Assembly: GCF_023558375.1 (NCBI RefSeq)
Contig: NZ_CP083761.1
Span: 1,415,001 to 1,479,000 of the forward strand
Length of the DNA stretch: 64,000 nucleotides
DNA from: Chroococcidiopsis sp. CCMEE 29
GTDB taxonomy: Bacteria > Cyanobacteriota > Cyanobacteriia > Cyanobacteriales > Chroococcidiopsidaceae
Direction: 5' to 3'
The position numbers were made by a program, and so were the translations under genes. Positions 1-8,155 of this stretch are shown one piece after another. The first letter of the stretch is position 1, and every line of letters begins with the position of its first letter. The notes beneath the pieces were generated by a model, which saw only the letters and a program-made list of their open reading frames with translations, searched no databases and was not told where the DNA came from.

Positions 1-233
1 CCATCATCCTTAGGTTTGGTTACTACGAGCTTTTGAGTCCTGCTCTCGAAAAATGCTGCCCACGCATTGGGGCTGTCAAGATAGTCAGGCTGCATTACAA
101 CATCTTCTTTTGATTCACCATGCCAAACCCTTGTTCTTGTTCGTTCCATTGCCACAATATAGGACAGTACAAAGGCGATAAGACCGTTTAGCCCAATAAA
201 GAGAGTCGATATCGAAATAGTATTGGTGCCCAT
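1..233 (-). CDS. MAPEG family membrane protein, N-terminal part (runs off the window)
   Basis: Reading the minus strand from the ATG at 231-233 gives about 77 codons with no stop up to the window edge. The product begins with a hydrophobic helix containing LFIGLNGLIAFVLSYIVAMER, followed by RTRVWHGES and a QPDYLDSPNAWAAF stretch. This arrangement is typical of MAPEG (membrane-associated eicosanoid/glutathione metabolism) proteins of cyanobacteria, which have four membrane helices; only the first is inside the window. I see no strong Shine-Dalgarno. The C-terminal part, including the conserved ERxxEN-type region, lies outside, so activity cannot be judged. Confidence 0.75.
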   Translation of the reverse strand, partial: MGTNTISISTLFIGLNGLIAFVLSYIVAMERTRTRVWHGESKEDVVMQPDYLDSPNAWAAFFESRTQKLVVTKPKDD

Positions 234-246
234 CTGAAAATTATAG

Positions 247-365
247 AAAGCATAGAAGGAGATTGCTGAATCTAGCGATCGCCCTCTGTTCTTGTCTTGC
301 CTATTCTAAAGCATAGAAGGACATTGCTGAATCTAGCGATCGCCCTCTGTTCTTGTCTTGCCTAT
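247..365. repeat. Tandem duplication, 61-bp period
   Basis: Two copies of a 61-bp unit lie head to tail at 247-307 and 308-365. They start AAAGCATAGAAGG and end in TTGCCTAT, and differ by only a base or two. The unit contains a GCGATCGC-type octamer. It sits between the MAPEG gene and the dead araC and carries no gene. Confidence 0.85.
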
Positions 366-398
366 GCTTCCGAAAAATGTCCTAATCTTGTGAAAACT

Positions 399-883
399 TT
401 AAAGCGTGTCCCTATAAACCTTTGGTGTCGTCATGGTGTGTTGGCGAAAGACTCTGGTGAAGTGACTTTGGTTTTGAAAGCCAACTTCCTGACAAATTTC
501 TACAATTGTCAACTCTCGCTGAAGCAACAACTGTTTTGCTTTTTCAATGCGACACTTAGTTACATACTAATGAGGTGTAAGCTCTGTAGATTGCTTGAAT
601 AAACTGGCAAAATAATGCGGACTCATCTGTACTGCGCTACTCAGTTCAGCTAGAGTCGAATTTTGGTCTAAATGTTCTTGGATGTAGGCGATCGCTTCTA
701 TTTAGGCAATCCACCCGGATAGTCTCTAATCTCCGGTTGGCGTGACGAGTATCGCCGCAGCAAATGCACGGAAAGCGCCGTTGCCATAGACTCTGCATAA
801 AGCCTAGTGTCTGCGCCTCCTGCTTCAAGTTCAGCCTTCAGTGCCAGCCCCATGTGCTGAATCAAAGGATGGCGTAACTTCAA
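399..883 (-). pseudogene. AraC family transcriptional regulator, decayed
   Basis: The minus strand encodes the C-terminal two thirds of an AraC regulator in two frames. From 883 to about 701 the product contains HPLIQHMGLALKAELEAGG and ATALSVHLLRRYSS, the linker typical of cyanobacterial AraC proteins. After a frameshift near 700 it continues with AIAYIQEHLDQNSTLAELS, MSPHYFASLFKQ and VGFQNQSHFTRVFRQ, the two helix-turn-helix units of the DNA-binding domain. An in-frame TAG at 567-569 interrupts the second part, and the frame ends with TAA at 399-401. The N-terminal sensing domain is missing. Related AraC remnants occur at 15416 and 35049, and a free DNA-binding domain at 45724. Confidence 0.85.
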
Positions 884-1052
884 TGCTCTCTATTCTCCCA
901 GTTCATGCACGTAAGCTAGTTGTGGAAAAAGTTAATTTAGTAGAACATTATCAGTTGTCCAATCGCTGGGGCATGGTGCTTGAGTGGAAATTTTTGGAAC
1001 TAAAGCTACGCCCAATGCTATCTTTGAACCGTGATCGCTTGATTTAAATCTC

Positions 1053-2225
1053 ATGTTTCAACCAAACAGGCTAAGGCGTGGCATCGCGCTACTACTATTC
1101 TTGCTGATCACAATCATCCTGGTCACAGTAGCATCAGCCCAAATTAGTCTAGGCACACCTAAACCTGAAATTCGCGGCGTTTGGCTTACCAATGTTGACA
1201 GTGATGTCTTGTTTTCTCGTCAAGGGACAAAAGCAGCCTTAGCTCGGCTTGCTAAACTCAACTTTAATACCGTCTATCCTACCGTTTGGCAAGGTGGCTA
1301 TACCCTTTACCCCAGCGCCGTGGCAAAACGGGTGTTTGGCAAGTCTTTAGATCCAACGCCAGGACTACAAGGGCGAGATATTCTGAAAGAAATTGTCGAT
1401 CAGGGTCATAAAAAAGGCTTAACAGTTATTCCCTGGTTTGAATTTGGCTTCATGGCACCAGCGGATTCTGAATTAGCCAAGCAGCATCCTGATTGGCTAA
1501 CCAAGCGTCTTGATGGTACGACGATAAAAAATGAAGGTAGAGATGAGCGAGTTTGGCTCAATCCCTTTCATCCAGAAGTACAGCAGTTTATTCTCGATTT
1601 GATCGCTGAAATTGTTAGTAAATACGATGTAGATGGAATTCAGTTTGACGATCATTTCAGTTTGCCTGCTGAATTTGGCTATGACGAATTAACGGTGGGA
1701 ATGTACAAGAAAGAAATTAATGTATCTCCCTCCAATGACTTTCAGGAAACTTTCTGGGTTCGCTGGCGAGCCGATCAAATTAATAATTTCATGCAGCGGG
1801 TTTTCTCTACTATCAAAGCGATAAAACCAGATTGTATTGTTTCCCTATCTCCTAATCCTTTGCATTTCTCTTTACCGGCTCAATTACAGGATTGGTTTAC
1901 TTGGGAAAGGCGGGGTTGGATTGAGGAAATTGTCTTACAGGTGTATCGCGATGAGCTAAAACGTTTTACAACTGAATTAGAGCGTGCAGAAGTTGAGCTG
2001 GCTAAAAGTCATATACCCGTTGCTATCGGGATTATGAGTGGTTTGAAAAATCGTTCTACTCCAATTAGTAAAATTGAGTCTCAGGTGAGGGAAGTGCGTA
2101 AACGCGGGTTGGCAGGAGTGTCTTTCTTTTTCTATGAAAGTTTGTGGAATTGGGCGGAAGATTCACCTGTTAGCCGTGATATAGCTATTCAAAGAATGTT
2201 TCTGATGCCAAACTCGCGCCCATAG
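1053..2225 (+). CDS. Secreted glycoside hydrolase-like protein (GHL10 / DUF187 family)
   Basis: A 390-residue product begins with a basic start (NRLRRG) and a hydrophobic signal segment (residues 10-30). The domain starts at EIRGVWLTN and continues with FNTVYPTVWQGGYTLYPS, GLTVIPWFEFGF, a DVDGIQFDDHF motif near residue 200 and SLSPNPL. These are hallmarks of the GHL10 (PF02638) TIM-barrel family, related to GH13/GH10-like enzymes and thought to act on envelope or peptidoglycan sugars. The paired aspartates in QFDDH are the likely acidic centre. It is full length for the family and probably exported. It precedes the epimerase gene by 25 bp, but no functional link is evident. Confidence 0.88.
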   Translation: MFQPNRLRRGIALLLFLLITIILVTVASAQISLGTPKPEIRGVWLTNVDSDVLFSRQGTKAALARLAKLNFNTVYPTVWQGGYTLYPSAVAKRVFGKSLDPTPGLQGRDILKEIVDQGHKKGLTVIPWFEFGFMAPADSELAKQHPDWLTKRLDGTTIKNEGRDERVWLNPFHPEVQQFILDLIAEIVSKYDVDGIQFDDHFSLPAEFGYDELTVGMYKKEINVSPSNDFQETFWVRWRADQINNFMQRVFSTIKAIKPDCIVSLSPNPLHFSLPAQLQDWFTWERRGWIEEIVLQVYRDELKRFTTELERAEVELAKSHIPVAIGIMSGLKNRSTPISKIESQVREVRKRGLAGVSFFFYESLWNWAEDSPVSRDIAIQRMFLMPNSRP

Positions 2226-2250
2226 TTTTTAGTAATTTTTGTCAACCACT

Positions 2251-3303
2251 ATGCAAATTTGCGCTGAACTGTTTACAGTTCACAAGCGATTCCCATTAAC
2301 CATCAGTCGCGGTACAACAGCAGAGACGACAAATGTGTGGGTGAGAGTAGAGCAGGATGGCATTGAGGGATGGGGAGAAGCATCGCCATTTTCCTTGGGG
2401 AACCACCGACAATCCACCCAGATGCTTCAGGAAGCATTGCAGCAAGTTGCACCGATGCTAAGTGCTTTTAGTCCATTGGAACGACAGTCAATTGCATTGA
2501 TGTTGCAGCAGGCACAGATTCCCTCAGCTGCACAGGCAGCATTGGATATGGCACTGCATGACTGGTTAGGAAAGCGAGTAGGATTACCACTGTGGCAAAT
2601 GTGGGGACTAGAGCGCGATCGCATTGTGCCAACTTCGGTGACAATTGGGATTAATACACCGGAGGCGGCAAGGGCTAGAGTTCGCGACTGGCTCAATTTT
2701 ACTGATGTGCGTGTACTTAAGGTAAAGTTGGGCAGTCCAGCTGGGATTAAGGCAGATCAAACAATGCTGATGGCGGTGCGGGAAGAGGCTCCGGCGTTAA
2801 AACTTTATGTTGATGCGAATGGAGGTTGGAGTTTGGAGGATGCGATCGCCATGTGCAACTGGCTAGCTAATCAAGGTGTGAAGTATGTAGAACAGCCATT
2901 GCCCCGAGGAGAGGAAAATAGTTTACCCCAACTGAAGCAGCGATCGCCCCTGCCGATCTTTGTCGATGAAAGCTGTCTCACGAGCGGCGATATTCCCCAT
3001 TTAGCAAACTCTGTACATGGCATTAATATCAAACTAATGAAAGCAGGTGGTTTAACTCAGGTAATGGGAATGGTACATACGGCGAGAGCATCCGGGTTGC
3101 AAGTGATGTTCGGTTGCTATTCTGATAGTTCACTCGCAAATACGGCAGCAGTCCACCTTTCACCACTGGCTGACTATCTGGATTTAGACAGCCACCTTAA
3201 CCTGATTGATGACCCCTTCACTGGGGCATTAATACAAGCAGGGCGGGTACTGCCAAACGAAAAACCAGGTTTGGGGGTGGAACGCTGTGCGGCTGGAGTC
3301 TAA
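2251..3303 (+). CDS. Dipeptide epimerase / N-acyl amino acid racemase-like enolase superfamily protein (DgcA-like)
   Basis: The product belongs to the muconate-lactonizing subgroup of the enolase superfamily, typified by L-Ala-D/L-Glu epimerase. Visible catalytic elements are KVKLG (acid/base lysine), VDANGGW (first metal aspartate), EQPLPRG (metal glutamate), VDESC (metal aspartate) and NIKLMKAGG (second lysine). I prefer the ATG at 2251; an in-frame TTG at 2239 would add four residues. The 3' end overlaps the next gene by 17 bp, so the pair is translationally coupled. In the described D-glutamate pathway a protein of this fold (DgcA) racemises N-acetyl-D-glutamate made by a DUF1611 protein (DgcN). 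The same adjacency here suggests either that role or recycling of murein dipeptides. Confidence 0.9.
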   Translation: MQICAELFTVHKRFPLTISRGTTAETTNVWVRVEQDGIEGWGEASPFSLGNHRQSTQMLQEALQQVAPMLSAFSPLERQSIALMLQQAQIPSAAQAALDMALHDWLGKRVGLPLWQMWGLERDRIVPTSVTIGINTPEAARARVRDWLNFTDVRVLKVKLGSPAGIKADQTMLMAVREEAPALKLYVDANGGWSLEDAIAMCNWLANQGVKYVEQPLPRGEENSLPQLKQRSPLPIFVDESCLTSGDIPHLANSVHGINIKLMKAGGLTQVMGMVHTARASGLQVMFGCYSDSSLANTAAVHLSPLADYLDLDSHLNLIDDPFTGALIQAGRVLPNEKPGLGVERCAAGV

Positions 3304-4330
3304 GCAACGTGTAGCAATCCTGCTGCACGAGGGAATTCGGGGAGCTCAGGGTAAAACAGGGCTAGCACTATTACGCTACAGTGAAGCCCCAATTGTGGCT
3401 GTGATTGATCGAGAATGTGCAGGCGAATCGTTGCCTGTTTTAACTGGCATTACCCGTGATGTACCAATCGTTGCTTCTATTGAGCAAGCGTTAACTTATA
3501 CACCAGATGTCCTAGCAATTGGCATTGCACCATCTGGGGGAGTGCTACCGAATGAGTGGTGGCAGGAAGTGAAGCAGGCAATAGCAGCTGGCTTATCAAT
3601 CGCGAACGGTTTACATACACCAATGGCAATCCCAGAACTACAGGATAGGTTGCGAGAGGGGCAATGGATTTGGGATGTGCGTCAAGCGCCATCCAACTTA
3701 CCAATTGGAAGCGGACAGGCGCGATTGCTTGCTTGTCGGCGTGTTTTGACGGTTGGCACTGATATGGGAGTTGGCAAGATGTCAACCAGTCTGGAACTCA
3801 ACCAGGCAGCACAGAAGCAGGGTTGGCGTTCCAAGTTCCTAGCTACAGGGCAAGCAGGTTTGATGATTGCTGGGGATGGAGTGCCACTGGACGCAGTGCG
3901 GGTTGATTTTGCTGCGGGTGCTGTAGAGCAATTAGTGATGCACTATGGCAATGATTACGATATCCTCCACATTGAAGGACAAGGATCGTTACTGCACCCA
4001 GGCTCAACTGCCACTTTACCTCTGATTCGCGGGACACAACCGACTCATTTGGTATTAGTCCATCGGGCAGGACAAACTCATATCCGTAATCATCCTCACG
4101 TACCAATTCCACCGCTGGCTGAGGTAATCCGCCTGTATGAGACTGTCGCCAGTGCTGCTGGGGCTTTTGCACCAGTACGGGTGGCAGCGATCGCTCTCAA
4201 TACATTTCACCTCGATCAGCCTGATGCTCAGTTGGCAATCGAGCAAACACAGGAAGAAACTGGACTGCCCTGCACTGACGCTGTGCGCTTCGGGGCTGAA
4301 GTAGTATTAAATGCGATCATAGAAAATTAG
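3287..4330 (+). CDS. DUF1611 family protein (DgcN-like N-acetyltransferase candidate)
   Basis: The 347-residue protein starts with GTG inside the end of the epimerase gene. The N-terminal third is a Rossmann-like domain (AILLHEG, PIVAVIDREC). The C-terminal part holds a P-loop-like GTDMGVGKMSTSLEL near residue 155, GQAGLMIAGDGVPLDAV, and HIEGQGSLLHPG near residue 225. This is the full DUF1611 (PF07755) pattern and length. A member of this family, DgcN, was reported to acetylate D-glutamate in bacteria and archaea that use it as a nutrient. The coupling to an epimerase supports the same pathway, but substrate specificity cannot be read from sequence. Confidence 0.88.
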   Translation: MRLESKQRVAILLHEGIRGAQGKTGLALLRYSEAPIVAVIDRECAGESLPVLTGITRDVPIVASIEQALTYTPDVLAIGIAPSGGVLPNEWWQEVKQAIAAGLSIANGLHTPMAIPELQDRLREGQWIWDVRQAPSNLPIGSGQARLLACRRVLTVGTDMGVGKMSTSLELNQAAQKQGWRSKFLATGQAGLMIAGDGVPLDAVRVDFAAGAVEQLVMHYGNDYDILHIEGQGSLLHPGSTATLPLIRGTQPTHLVLVHRAGQTHIRNHPHVPIPPLAEVIRLYETVASAAGAFAPVRVAAIALNTFHLDQPDAQLAIEQTQEETGLPCTDAVRFGAEVVLNAIIEN

Positions 4331-4372
4331 GCGCTCATTTATATAGTGGCGATCGCTACGCTAACTCCCCAG

Positions 4373-4720
4373 TCAATCACCCCAAGAATCGTTTTCCCAA
4401 AAAGTCGTATCAAATAAAAACTTTTGCTTAGTAAGGGGCGATTCCTCCCAGGGCAAATCTTGCTGCATTTCTGGATGAGCCACTGACTTTCTTGCAGCTG
4501 CGTTTCTTTCTGGTAAGATTACCTTTTCCATTAAATATTCAATCGTTTTTTCTTTAATCCAACCTCGCACCACTAGGATGTCGCCAAAGCGCATCCCGGT
4601 TGATTCTTGGTCAGCTAAGGCAACATCAATATGTGTCTGAGTTAAAAGGCCTGCTTCAATTAAATAACTACCAAGACGCTTTATCCTAGCGCTGATAATG
4701 GAAGATGTATTGCTTTGCAT
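4373..4720 (-). CDS. Small protein with a PilB/GspE N-terminal (MshEN-like) domain
   Basis: The 115-residue product contains RLGSYLIEAGLLTQTHIDVALADQ and RFGDILVVRGWIKEKTIEYLME. This is the helical repeat that opens PilB/GspE ATPases and stand-alone MshEN-like proteins, a fold that in some members binds c-di-GMP. No ATPase domain follows. The C-terminus (KFLFDTTFWENDSWGD) is acidic and aromatic. It is transcribed convergently with the DUF1611 gene, and its own upstream region is shared with an ISKra4 insertion 140 bp away. Such single-domain proteins are common in cyanobacteria; the role is unknown. Confidence 0.7.
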   Translation of the reverse strand: MQSNTSSIISARIKRLGSYLIEAGLLTQTHIDVALADQESTGMRFGDILVVRGWIKEKTIEYLMEKVILPERNAAARKSVAHPEMQQDLPWEESPLTKQKFLFDTTFWENDSWGD

Positions 4721-4933
4721 AGCTAACTACGTATTTGAGAATAGTCACACTGTTTAGTTTAAACACTCTTTTTGAATGCTGTCAGTGTTTATACGTAATT
4801 TCATCCAATCCACAAACAAAGGGTAGAAATAGCAAGCGATTCTGTTGATACTATGAAGCAAGGGGAGCATCCCAGTTTTTTGAGTGAGAGATAATCAGGG
4901 AAGATAAACCTGTCGCATGATGGTTCTCCTCCA

Positions 4934-5194
4934 ATGACTCCTGAACAACAGCAAGCCCTTCAAGAGCATGTCCAAGCCATTGCTAAGATTTTGTATGATG
5001 ATACGCCAGCTAAGCAATTGACAACTCTGGCAGGGATTGAGCAGGCGGTGCGAAGTCAAATGCAGAAGCATGTGATGCCGGAGGTAGGGGTTTTTTTATC
5101 GCAACTACCACAGGCACAAGCGCAGGCTACCAACGACGAGTTAAAAGCATCCTGGGAGAACTCCCCATCACGAGCGGACAAGCCCAAAAGTTAG
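4934..5194 (+). CDS. ISKra4 transposase, upstream frame
   Basis: This 86-codon frame encodes the N-terminal part of an ISKra4 transposase (TPEQQQALQEHVQAIAKIL, GIEQAVRSQMQKHVMPEVGVFLSQ). It ends at 5194. The continuation lies in the -1 frame, which is open from about 5142 with SILGELPITSGQAQKLEV leading into the next frame. A tract reading TTAAAAGC at 5138-5145 is a plausible -1 slip site. The second element at 55 kb has the same arrangement, so the split is probably natural rather than a mutation. Confidence 0.85.
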   Translation: MTPEQQQALQEHVQAIAKILYDDTPAKQLTTLAGIEQAVRSQMQKHVMPEVGVFLSQLPQAQAQATNDELKASWENSPSRADKPKS

Positions 5195-5196
5195 AG

Positions 5197-6000
5197 GTGC
5201 GAGGGCACACTCAATTAAGTCCGTATCTCGAAACTTGTTGCTTGCGGGTAAGTGCGAATGTGTCTTACCAACATGCGGCAGAGGACATCGAATATTTCAC
5301 GGGGATGGCGGTGTCGAAGAGTGTGCAACAGCGATTGGTTCATCGTCAGGACTTTGTCCTGCCTAAATCGCAAGTAACGGTTGAGGAACTCAGTGTTGAT
5401 GGAGGCAATATTCGCATTCGCACTCCTGAGGGAGAAGCTTGTAGCTGGAAAGGTTACAAAGCTGCCTGCTTGCATGAACCAGCGGAGGTTGCTGCTTCGT
5501 TTGGGGACAATACCGTGGTAATTGATTGGGTCAACGCTCAACCGTTAGCCCCCGTACTCACCTGTATTGGCGATGGACATGATGGGATTTGGAACATTGT
5601 TGCTCAGTTGACTCCAAGCACTCAGCGGCGGGAGGTATTAGACTGGTTTCACTTGATGGAAAACTTGCACAAGATCGGCGTTTCCCTCAAACGCCTCAAT
5701 CAAGCAGAAACTCTGCTTTGGCAAGGACGGGTAGAAGCAGCAAAAGCTTTATTTACAAACTGTCAACTTCAGCCAGCTCAGAACTTTTGTGAGTATCTCA
5801 ACAAGCATCGCCACCGCATCATCAATTATCAGTATCATCAAGCCGAGCAGATTTGTTCGATTGGTTCTGGGGCGGTGGAGTCAACGGTCAAGCAAATTGA
5901 TCGACGAACTAAAATCTCAGGGGCGCAGTGGAAGGAAGATAATGTTCCTCAAGTTTTGGCTCATCGTTGTGCCTACCTTAATCAGCTAATCTCTACTTGA
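5197..6000 (+). CDS. ISKra4 transposase, downstream catalytic frame
   Basis: This frame holds the catalytic part of the transposase: VEELSVDGGNIRIRTPEG (first acidic residue), CIGDGHDGIWNIV (second), LDWFHLMENLHKIG, and SIGSGAVESTVKQIDRRTKISGAQW (third, with the conserved ESxxKQ). The listed start is a GTG, but homologous sequence continues upstream in frame to about 5142. I therefore expect it to be made as a -1 frameshift fusion with the preceding frame, giving about 350 residues, the usual size for ISKra4. Confidence 0.88.
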   Translation: MRGHTQLSPYLETCCLRVSANVSYQHAAEDIEYFTGMAVSKSVQQRLVHRQDFVLPKSQVTVEELSVDGGNIRIRTPEGEACSWKGYKAACLHEPAEVAASFGDNTVVIDWVNAQPLAPVLTCIGDGHDGIWNIVAQLTPSTQRREVLDWFHLMENLHKIGVSLKRLNQAETLLWQGRVEAAKALFTNCQLQPAQNFCEYLNKHRHRIINYQYHQAEQICSIGSGAVESTVKQIDRRTKISGAQWKEDNVPQVLAHRCAYLNQLIST

Positions 6001-6050
6001 AGAATATAAAGTGGGATGCTCCCTGAAGCAAGTTTCTCCCGAACTAGCTC

Positions 6051-7049
6051 CTAGCCCCTGATGGAAATAGTTTGCGGCATCCAGGAGGGACCATTGCAGC
6101 GCGGACCCTCCGGTGTCCAGATCAGTTTGTCTAAGCACATACGCCGTGCTGACCTGCTTGTATCCCAGGCGTGGTAAACGATGTACTCAGTCCGACCGTC
6201 CGGACCAAGAACAATTGAGTTATGACCAGGACCCAGTAAGCGATCGGGAATAGACCGCAACACCCGTGGTCCCGCTTCATTACCTGTATCAGAGTAAGGA
6301 CCCATGACACTGTCCGCAACTCCATAGTCTACGCCGTAGTTCTCGGTCTCCCAACGCCCACCGCTGTACAAGCAGTAGTAGCGACCTGCATGTTTACGGA
6401 CACAGGGACCTTCCAAAGTGTGCCAATCATAAATTCCACCGTACATCGGGCGGTTTGCTAGAAACCTCTGCCAATCACAACGGGCACGCAAAACAACCTT
6501 CCCTCCACCTGCCAGCTTCGTCATGCCTTGCAGTCGGTCTACCATCAGCGCCGTTCCAGCGCGTACTCCACCCTCTGTGTCTAAAAAATCGCGGGCGTAG
6601 AACAGGTACCACTGTCCATCGTCATCACAGAACGGGTGCGGATCGATAGCAAATGGGCAGGACTGAGGATCTAGTAGTGCACCAATATCCTGATACGGTC
6701 CCAGCGGACTATCACTAGTAGCAACGCGTAGCTGATGATTTTTGTCCTCGTGCCCCACTGAATAGTAGAGGTAGAACTTATCCTCCCAGTAGGCAACCTC
6801 AGGTGCCCAGAAGTTATCTCCAAGCGCCGGATCTGGTCGCAGCAGTGCGTTACCAACAAAATTCCAGTTCAAGAAGTCGTCGGAGCGCAGGAGAGGGAAG
6901 ACACGCCGTTCGCCAATTTCATCTACCTGTCCTTCTGCTTCCGCTGCACCAGTGCCGATTGCATAATATAAGCCCTGGTACTCCCAAACGAAGGGATCGG
7001 CAAAATAACCTTTATAGATTGGATTGGTGTAGGCTTGCGTTTTAATCAC
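6051..7049 (-). CDS. Glycoside hydrolase family 43 protein
   Basis: The 332-residue product is a five-bladed beta-propeller GH43 enzyme without a signal peptide. The three catalytic carboxylates are visible: Asp18 in FADPFVW (base), Asp136 in FAIDPHPF (pKa modulator) and Glu213 in HTLEGPCV (acid). Further propeller signatures are NFWAPEVAYWEDKFYLYYS and GPGHNSIVLGPDG. Members cleave arabinan, xylan side chains or beta-galactosides; the substrate here cannot be assigned. Its 3' end lies only 28 bp from the ISKra4 right end, so the insertion spared the gene. Confidence 0.9.
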   Translation of the reverse strand: MIKTQAYTNPIYKGYFADPFVWEYQGLYYAIGTGAAEAEGQVDEIGERRVFPLLRSDDFLNWNFVGNALLRPDPALGDNFWAPEVAYWEDKFYLYYSVGHEDKNHQLRVATSDSPLGPYQDIGALLDPQSCPFAIDPHPFCDDDGQWYLFYARDFLDTEGGVRAGTALMVDRLQGMTKLAGGGKVVLRARCDWQRFLANRPMYGGIYDWHTLEGPCVRKHAGRYYCLYSGGRWETENYGVDYGVADSVMGPYSDTGNEAGPRVLRSIPDRLLGPGHNSIVLGPDGRTEYIVYHAWDTSRSARRMCLDKLIWTPEGPRCNGPSWMPQTISIRG

Positions 7050-7364
7050 CGCTTCAGGTTTCAGCTCGGTCTGAGATATAGTAGCTTCTTAAGAGTACAG
7101 CTCATCTCAAGAATTGCCAAAAGCCAAGACGGTACTCTCAAGACAAACCTAATAAATAATAGATATGGGAGAAACGACTGGCAGTTGTTTCTTGGAAGGT
7201 TAGTTGGAGGGGAAAGATGAATTTAACACTCCATGCGCTCAAGCTCGACGACCAGACATTCGAGAAGATTTTGACATACTCACCGCCCTAAGGTAGTGTT
7301 GTAGATAAGTTGATATGTAGATTAATATAGAGAGTGAGAAGTTGAGTTAAATATATTTTAACTT

Positions 7365-7679
7365 ATGGCTATTATTCCTGTTCGTTGTCCTCATTGTCAC
7401 GGATGTGACCTCTCTAAATTTGGTAAAACTCGGACAGGCAAGCAAAGATACGCTTGTAACAATCGTGAGTGTCCTTACCACACTTTTACTTTAGAACCTC
7501 ACGCTTATCCTGGTCGTCGTCAAGAAGTTAAAGCACAAATTGTGGACATGGCTGTCAATGGAAGTGGAATCCGGGATACGGCAAGAGTTTTAGGGGTTAG
7601 CACCTCTACAGTTATTCATGAATTAAAAAAAAGAAGAAAGACTAGAGAGCGTGAATCATCAAGTGTTAGCAACGCTTAA
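7365..7679 (+). CDS. insA: IS1 family InsA-like protein
   Basis: The 104-residue frame has the IS1 zinc-finger start (CPHCHG, YACNNRECPYHTF) and a helix-turn-helix (GIRDTARVLGVSTSTVIHELKK). In IS1 elements this protein is a DNA-binding regulator and the N-terminal half of the frameshifted transposase. An eight-A run at 7625-7632 lies where the switch to the catalytic frame must occur. Confidence 0.88.
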   Translation: MAIIPVRCPHCHGCDLSKFGKTRTGKQRYACNNRECPYHTFTLEPHAYPGRRQEVKAQIVDMAVNGSGIRDTARVLGVSTSTVIHELKKRRKTRERESSSVSNA

Positions 7680-8154
7680 CACAGATACAGTGATTGTAAC
7701 AGTACAGCGAGCCGAGATTGAGAGAGAAAAAGAAGAGAAGACAGAGGACACAAAGAGGAAAGCTGAGGTCGATGAAATGCAAAGTTTTGTCGGAAAAAAG
7801 GAAAATCAGCGCTGGTTGTGGCATGCAATAGATCACTGTACCGGAGAGATATTAGCTTATGTGCTAGGCTCGCGACAAGATGAAGTATTTTTGAAATTAA
7901 AAAAGTTGCTAGAGCCTTTTGGAATCAAAAAATTTTATACAGATGGTTTAAAAACTTACGAAAGACATCTTCCAGTGGAGATGCGGCAAGTGAGTAAATA
8001 TAAGATGCAGAGGATTGAGAGAAAGCATTTGACATTCAGAACAAGAATCAAACGATTAGCAAGGAAAACAATTTGCTTCTCTAAATCGATTCAAATGCAT
8101 GATTTAGTGATTGGGCTATTCATTAACAAGTATGAATTTGGGGTAGAGATTTGA
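7651..8154 (+). CDS. insB: IS1 family InsB-like transposase part
   Basis: The frame encodes VDEMQSFVGKKENQRWLWHAID, ILAYVLGSRQDEVF, KFYTDGLKTYERHLP and KHLTFRTRIKRLARKTICFSKS, the DDE-type catalytic domain of IS1. The first motif reads DEMQSF rather than the usual DEMWSF. A charged insertion (EREKEEKTEDTKRK) precedes the motif. The frame is open upstream from 7627 (KKKEERLES...). Joining it to InsA needs a +1 or -2 shift, or loss of one A from the A8 run, rather than the -1 shift described for classical IS1. Confidence 0.86.
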   Translation: MNHQVLATLNTDTVIVTVQRAEIEREKEEKTEDTKRKAEVDEMQSFVGKKENQRWLWHAIDHCTGEILAYVLGSRQDEVFLKLKKLLEPFGIKKFYTDGLKTYERHLPVEMRQVSKYKMQRIERKHLTFRTRIKRLARKTICFSKSIQMHDLVIGLFINKYEFGVEI

Positions 8155-8155
8155 G

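Larger units (their letters stand above)
4863..6023 (+). mobile_element. ISKra4-family insertion sequence, complete, with 9-bp target duplication
   Basis: The element is bounded by inverted repeats starting GGGAGCATCCCA (4863) and ending in its complement (6023). The sequence TGAAGCAAG occurs directly outside both ends (4854-4862 and 6024-6032), which is a clean 9-bp target-site duplication. Inside are two overlapping-frame reading frames for the transposase. It lies between the MshEN-like gene and a GH43 gene and does not interrupt a recognisable gene. The intact ends and duplication point to a fairly recent insertion. Confidence 0.92.

Noticed and set aside
297-602. 101-codon plus-strand open frame with a signal-peptide-like start.
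   Set aside because: It is antisense to the AraC remnant and begins inside the 61-bp tandem repeat; the hydrophobic start is a translation of that repeat.
841-1047. 68-codon plus-strand frame before the GHL10 gene.
   Set aside because: It overlaps the dead araC on the other strand, has no ribosome-binding site and matches no family I know.
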